DNA from: Aquilaria yunnanensis
Lineage: Eukaryota; Streptophyta; Magnoliopsida; Malvales; Thymelaeaceae
NCBI GenBank assembly: GCA_039654915.1
Contig: CM077593.1
Span: 78,720,501-78,784,500, forward strand
Reading direction: 5' to 3'
DNA: 64,000 bases
The position numbers were made by a program, and so were the translations under genes. The notes below the pieces were generated by a model. It was not told the DNA's origin and ran no database searches. It saw nothing but the letters and a program-made list of their open reading frames with translations. Shown here piece by piece: positions 59,800 to 64,000 of the stretch. Each line of letters starts with the position of its first letter. Position 1 is the stretch's first letter.

Positions 59800-62610
59800 G
59801 GTTTCAATGACCAACCAGAAAAGCCATATTGAAAGCCTCTAAATCATGAAATCGTCTACATTCACTCATCTTGGAACAACTCAAAATAATAAACTGTTTG
59901 TTCTCTATGAACTTGAATCTTATTTTTCTGATATGACATGGTCTAACTATATGTGCTATAACTATTTTTATTTCCTAGATTATAAATTCTTTTGTTCATA
60001 ATAAAATACATTTTCGTTGAACTTATGTGGCTTTTCTAAGAATTGTCTGCTACCACTCTAGAGCTATAAAATTTTTAAATATACCTTCACGGGCAAGACA
60101 AATGAAAATATATTAAAAAAAAAAAAAGAAGAAGAAGAAGAAGAGGGAGATAATAATTGGCTAAAAAGTCAAGGGGCCGTGATGTTGCTTCCATCAAACA
60201 GGGGTGAACTGAGAGGACTTGGGGAGGGAAAGGGGAGGTCTTGAGTTGAGTGATGGATAGGTCCAACAAGTGGGTCTATGCGACGCCCACTTCCGCCCCC
60301 CACTTACCAATTCAAACCGCGTCTCAACTCACCATGATGTCAACTCCACTATCGTTATATTTGCCATGCCAGAGAGACGTACTCAGGATTTTAACTTAAA
60401 AAGATACAGATTTCATTTTAAAATTATTAAAAAAAATTATAAAAGTTACAGTTGAGGTAATTAAGTTTTTTTTTTAATTTTATTTTTACATATACACATA
60501 AATAATATATATAATTTATAAAAATTTTGGAAGGGACCGACCACCCCCTTGCGGCCTTGCCACATAGCACCCTCCTCAACGGCTCTGCCACTAATTCTTG
60601 GCACAATACCTGAAGAACTGTAGGCTTTTAGATCAGCGGGACTCATGAGACTCTTGTTGATCTAATGATCCATAATTATTACAATCAACCATCAACTCTG
60701 ATATTGTAATTTTTAATCTGAGAAGTTTAAACACGTTCATGTCTACCTAGCCACTTGCCTTTTAATTGTAACACTGCCGACAAAGATTGTATTTCATTTA
60801 TCTGCTTGTTGAAGTACAAGGGTACGAGGAATATAATAATTCATATTACAATGAGAGAAATCACGGGTGGTTAGCTAACTTATTATTGTATTCTTTAATC
60901 AGATCCCTAGCTTTTATGTTGTACTATTAAAATCTCTTACCTTATTTAGAAACGATTTAAATAGGTCATTTTCATCATTTTTACCGTTGATTTCAATAGA
61001 ATATCTACAAAAAGTATCAACTTTAGTCTCTAAATTTTTTTCTTCCTCCTCCCAGTATTGTAAAACTTATAGATTTATCACTTTCAGCCACCACATTCAC
61101 CCAAGACTTTCTTCCCTCCACCCAAAATGCCACCTTCTGCAATCCATCCTAGCCATTCCGTCACCCAAAATATCTTATGTAATTATTTTGAATTCAAACA
61201 TTTAAGGTATTTCTTTAAATTTTCTTTTCAAGTATTTAACTTAATTCAAATTTGAACAACTTAAAATTTGCACCTTAAGTTTAACTTAGTAAAGATGCAA
61301 GCACCATAACTCTTAAGTTAGCATTGTAGTTTCAGAAGTACATAAAAATATTTATAATTTTTTTGGTACGTAGTAAATTAAATCATTTGTTGAGGTGTTA
61401 GAGAAAAAAAATATAGGAAACACAAACTTGGACGACCAAAGCCCATGGAGAAGCTCATTGGATAGCCGAAGTTCATGGATCTATTTCTTAAACTTTGTAA
61501 CTATATATATATATATTGTACTCAGAACTAAATATAAGGAGGAGGAAAGTAGGGTACAAGAGCTAACCCATCTAGATAAAGTAACCATCAAGGTTGCCCT
61601 AAATCCAGAAAAAAGAGATAAAATAGTTCGTTTGTTGGCATCAAGACCAACGAAATTGAGGCTTTGACTGAAAAATTGTTAAAGATTAAGCCCTCTTAAT
61701 AATAAAATATTAACAGAGAGTTAACATTCTGTGGTCATTTAAGTGGAGTTGTTTGTTAAAGATTAAGCCCTCTTAATAATAAAATATTGACAAAGGCTAA
61801 CATTCTACGGTCATTTGAATGGAGTTACTTGATGATGTATAAGAAATTAAAGTTATGATATCTAATAATTTTATATGTTAAAGTAACAAACACTTCAAAT
61901 TTAAAAGGTTGGAGATATTTAATATTTAACTATATTCAAATCTCGTGTTGTGTGCGTGATTTTTTTCCTGTATAAAGTAAAAGATGGCATGGGGAAAATA
62001 ATATACATTTATCGGCTGTAGTCCTAAACACTCTAGTCATTATATTCCATACATCCATTCTTTTATTTTTATCATTTCCAAGTCCCTCAGTTGACTTCCG
62101 TCATCGCTCTATGAGGTTGAATTTTGACGTTTGAAGCATTCAAACCCAAAAGAAACTGACCAATTCAATCTTAAGACCTTGGTTTCAACACCAAAAATTC
62201 TTTACCAGCTAAATTAGCTTAACCTTCAATTCCTCAACCCTTCCTTGGCTTAAGGTCAGCGTTTGTGATTATAATAATGAGCCTTACGAGGTACCAAAAG
62301 TCTATACTGCCGGAGAGCGTCCACTATTCGAGCTGCAACTGAACTTTATCACACTGGCTTAAGGAGCAACTACTGCATTTTTTTTTCCACCTGGTAAATT
62401 GGAGAATGCTGCTGCATTTCATTTAGGCATTCTGTCGAACACGTTTGCAATCAATTGGTTATACATACAAATTCAAGAAGTACTTTGTCCCCAGTCCCCC
62501 TGACTATCAGTACACCCCTATAATGCTCAGTCCATTACAACATACCGATCAGACAATAAGTAGATAACACGATAATATGAACAGACATCCTGTTGTTTTT
62601 CACGAGTGAT
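59800..62610. other. Intergenic DNA downstream of RDR2
   Basis: It holds a (GAA)n run (about 60128-60145), an AT run (about 61503-61516) and a transposon-like stretch at 60360-60600 with GGCAGAGCCGTTGAGGAGGG on the minus strand. The last 200 bp are the likely 3' UTR of RDR2. No gene is supported. Confidence 0.5.
61678..61829 (+). repeat. 77-bp tandem duplication
   Basis: A unit beginning GTTAAAGATTAAGCCCTCTT occurs at 61678 and 61755; the copies differ by a few substitutions and a small indel. Confidence 0.9.
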
Positions 62611-63697
62611 TTAAGCCTCAGTTGAGGAAAATGTAGCACAATCACCATCTGCTGCTTTTCTGGGTGATTTCCTGTACACATTGGCATACACTGGCTGTTT
62701 TCTTTGAACTTCTCTGCTGTTTACTGACTTAATGCTGAGAAGAATGTCACCGACGATCCAGGGAAAACTCAAGCAATTCATTCCTTCCTGGAAGTACGAT
62801 GGGTGGTAGGTCACGTGATACCATGCTGATGCCAATCTCTGCTGCTCATTGCTCTTGCAGCCTTTCTCAAATAATTCTTTCATCTCCTTCTGCAAGTTCT
62901 TGAGGGATAGCAAGATTCTATCTTTCATATCACCGTATCTCCTATTGTCTCGGTGCAAATGCATGGGCTTGTTGCGCAGATTGCCCGTCAGTATCTCATC
63001 CTCACTCCCTGCTCCATAATAATTCATCAACGTGTTCATTTTCTCCTCATATATGGTTCTCTGAGACTCTGCAATTGCAAGGAAGCCTTCAAAACCATTC
63101 ACTTCAAGGTCATGATCATAAGCTGCTTCAGCAACTGTCTTAGACCAAACCAGTTTCGACTTTTCTTCTGCAATCGAGTGAACAGTAGCTCGGTATAATT
63201 TCCCTAGTATCCCTTGAGAAATGTACATAGGTTTGTCTGTTCTCTCCATGAAGTCGGGAAAGTCTCTTGGTTTTAGGGCTCGAGGCATCTCAGCTGGTGC
63301 TCCTGTCTTTGCAAAGTCAACAGCCATGGAGTGAAGCTTTGCTAACTCCAGACATTTATCACTTCGGGCTTTGTTTTGTTCACGATCAGCATGAACCAAG
63401 TGTGCAGTGGATATTGCACCCAAAGTGTCACTAATCATGTAGTCAGCAAAAAATTTTTGAATTTCCTGCAAATTTTACCAAATGAATATGAGAAAACGTG
63501 AGACAAGGATGTGAGAAGTTGGAAAATTATCGCAACGCTTGAATACCTCTAATGTGACATCGTGGTCCATTATTCGAGGTCTCCCTCCACTGTAGTTCAT
63601 TGGGGCCTCAGTTTCACATGGGATGAGATCCTTGTCCCAGCTTATGAAGAACTGGTCTCCATCAAGATCACCACCGGAGCATTCATTTGGATGAGGC
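62611..63697 (-). CDS. RDR2: RNA-dependent RNA polymerase 2 (RDR2), two 3'-terminal exons; 5' part outside window
   Basis: RDR2 is a nuclear polymerase that copies Pol IV transcripts into double-stranded RNA, feeding DCL3 and 24-nt siRNA-directed DNA methylation. The penultimate exon is 63697-63547 (151 nt) and the last is 63465-62611 (855 nt with stop). They join in frame as DVTLE|EIQKFF. The exon pair starts at PHPNECSGGDLDGDQFF, holding the catalytic DLDGD of cellular RDRs. SGGDLDGDQFF rather than SGSDLDGD, and STAHLVHADR, are the RDR2 forms I know, against RDR1 and RDR6. The C-terminus keeps RDNRRYGDMKDRI, ASAWYHVTYHP and LSFPWIVGDILL. It ends in a basic tail of about 25 residues (VYANVYRKSPRKAA) that seems longer than I recall for Arabidopsis. 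The upstream intron begins at 63698 and reaches the window edge. Nothing suggests a pseudogene. Confidence 0.92.
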
Positions 63698-63713
63698 CTG
63701 CAGACAATAATTA

Positions 63714-63810
63714 GTTGCCTTAGCACCTCACTTACTAATTTTTATACTTCAGTCAACTTTTGTTGCCTTAGCACATCATTTACTAATTTTTATACTTTCA
63801 GTCAATTTTT
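63714..63810. repeat. 48-bp tandem duplication in an RDR2 intron
   Basis: A unit starting GTTGCCTTAGCACCTCACTT (63714) is repeated at 63762 with few changes. It lies 16 bp beyond the acceptor of the penultimate exon, so it also duplicates the T-rich pyrimidine stretch near that acceptor (minus strand). Confidence 0.85.
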
Positions 63811-64000
63811 TTCGACATATCTATAATAGATCCTTGCTGAACAGTTTGGAATGGACATTTTTCTGATACTTCAAACATAAAACAGAAGTAATCAACATGG
63901 AATTCCACCAGTTTGAGAAAGAATTTTATCCAACACCCGTATCTGGATCCATTCCAAGCAAGGAACACCTAGGAATTTATCAAATACCAGATGCAAGGAT

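Overview
This is nuclear DNA from a flowering plant, most likely a dicot. Genes are split by AT-rich introns with plant-type splice sites, and intergenic DNA is AT-rich and dominated by Ty3/Gypsy LTR retrotransposons, MULE, Tourist and CACTA remnants and microsatellites. There are no prokaryotic signals. The species cannot be named from the sequence alone.

Four host genes can be supported. At the left end, two genes face each other tail to tail: a four-exon cytochrome b561 / transmembrane ascorbate ferrireductase (1169-2645, +, 239 aa) and a seven-exon GET3d-type plastid ATPase with a C-terminal alpha-crystallin-like domain (2990-7507, -, 458 aa). Both models join in frame from start to stop. 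The best Arabidopsis matches I can name from memory, At1g26100 and At1g26090, have neighbouring locus numbers, so this is probably conserved microsynteny. A 154-aa single-membrane-span protein of unknown function lies alone at 40877-41341 (-). At the right edge are the two 3'-terminal exons of an RNA-dependent RNA polymerase of the RDR2 type (62611-63697, -); its 5' part is outside the window.

The rest is a graveyard of nested transposons. Region 10.1-19.8 kb is one antisense Ty3/Gypsy element whose gag and pol are split by two long LTR-like insertions; one has a clean CAATG target duplication and is a solo LTR of 2659 bp. Region 21.4-25.8 kb is a broken antisense element into which CACTA-like and telomere-like repeat DNA has come. 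Region 27.08-37.06 kb is a complete but decayed Tat-type Gypsy element with two ~406-bp LTRs, a second RNase H and an antisense ORF region before the 3' LTR. Region 39.8-40.1 kb is a Tourist-like MITE, 42.1-45.7 kb a MULE/hAT-sized element with long inverted repeats, and 48.6-59.8 kb holds further LTR, CACTA and LINE remnants.

I found no CRISPR array, operon, rRNA or tRNA gene, and no convincing undescribed protein system. The most informative observations are the nested insertions with target duplications, the ~90-bp higher-order telomere-like array, the antisense ORF region of the Tat element, the promoter-proximal MULE MITE, and the uncharacterised 154-aa protein.
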